The notes beneath the pieces were generated by a model, which made no database searches, was not told where the DNA came from, and saw nothing but the letters and a program-made list of their open reading frames with translations. From Carex sylvatica (Eukaryota > Streptophyta > Magnoliopsida > Poales > Cyperaceae), in contig CAXKVR010000689.1 of assembly GCA_964058845.1 (NCBI GenBank), forward strand, positions 1-19,448: 19,448 nucleotides of DNA, in the 5' to 3' direction. Made by a program: the position numbers and the translations under genes. Shown piece by piece: positions 19,031-19,448 of the stretch. Position 1 is the stretch's first letter. Every line of letters begins with the position of its first letter.

Positions 19031-19312
19031 CGTTGAAGTATTCATATCTAAGGCATCAAGTATTCATTCGTATACGTCTATTTTTTTTTTTTTAAAATTT
19101 ATGTCATTTCTTAGTACGTAGTGGCTTAATTCACTATTAATAAAGTTTTGTTCTTTGCAAATAACTTGTTATTTTATGAGGAATGAGAACATAGACATGA
19201 AAGGGATTAATTACATCCACAAATACAAAAATATTTTGATATGTCAACAGTTATAGATCTGACTCGACAGAGGTGTACTCAAGTATTCATTCATACACGT
19301 TGAAGTATTTAA
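19015..19312. repeat. Pair of direct repeats with AAGTATTCATTCATACACG
   Basis: CAAGTATTCATTCATACACG followed by TTGAAGTATT occurs near 19015 and again near 19279. The DNA between holds no gene. Confidence 0.7.
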
Positions 19313-19448
19313 TCCCGGCAGAGGCGTGCTTGATTAGGATGAAGTGACAGATGATCTCCGACAGAACGTCTGCTGGAGCGAGAGCAGCAGGCATAGACAG
19401 AAAAAATAGAGATGGAGGCAGAGGTGGGAAAGGGAGGGAGCTTATCGA
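19313..19448. other. GC-richer window end, unidentified
   Basis: A change to purine- and GC-richer DNA that runs off the edge. It could be the start of another element or a gene leader; too short to say. Confidence 0.25.

Noticed and set aside
1..19448. tRNA, rRNA or CRISPR array
   Set aside because: No cloverleaf, rRNA-like block or regularly spaced direct repeats with unique spacers were seen; the repeats present are transposon or satellite type.

Overview
This is an AT-rich stretch of nuclear DNA from a flowering plant. The evidence is spliced GT-AG gene fragments of a plant cytochrome P450 (CYP71 clan), plant CACTA (En/Spm) transposons, and MITEs. The CACTA ends (CACTAGTG) and the P450 type would fit a monocot, but I cannot fix the species. 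Nothing here looks like an intact host gene. The window is mainly a nest of decayed transposable elements beside, and apparently within, a dead P450 gene.

Layout. (1) 1-1779, minus strand: three P450 exons running off the left edge, with a frameshift, a damaged haem loop and a 5' end cut off by transposon sequence. (2) about 1780-10479: an old CACTA element reading right to left. From its 5' side it carries a tnp2-type transposase pseudogene (8572-6592). A second spliced gene follows (5658-1982) whose product runs from a Transposase_24-like (TNPA-like) region through a DUF8039-like segment to a Ulp1-type C48 cysteine peptidase domain. Both genes are full of stops and frameshifts. A 425-bp foldback MITE (2773-3197) sits inside the peptidase domain. 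The right terminus and its subterminal repeats are present; the left terminus is not seen. (3) 10492-14203: a second, non-autonomous CACTA element, starting 12 bp after the first one ends. It has palindromic GATCGGTT subterminal repeats at both ends and is split by a 1,898-bp solo LTR (11618-13515) with a perfect 5-bp target duplication. (4) 14204-17400: gene-free DNA with a diverged segmental duplication. One copy is interrupted by a foldback MITE with a hairpin terminus (14805-15180); the other is followed by a hAT-type non-autonomous element (16433-16857) with a perfect 8-bp target duplication. (5) 17830-19310: a long-period tandem repeat rich in the motif AAGTATTCAT, then a short GC-richer end with nothing recognised.

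How the parts relate. In a working CACTA element the tnp2 transposase cuts and the TNPA-like protein binds the subterminal repeats. The Ulp1 domain would cleave SUMO or SUMO-like conjugates if active. Here these functions are lost, and many stops are of kinds that C-to-T change would produce, as expected of long-methylated DNA. The best points for follow-up are the reconstructed transposase/DUF8039/Ulp1 fusion gene, the back-to-back CACTA ends, and the dated nesting order. I do not see a clearly new functional system.
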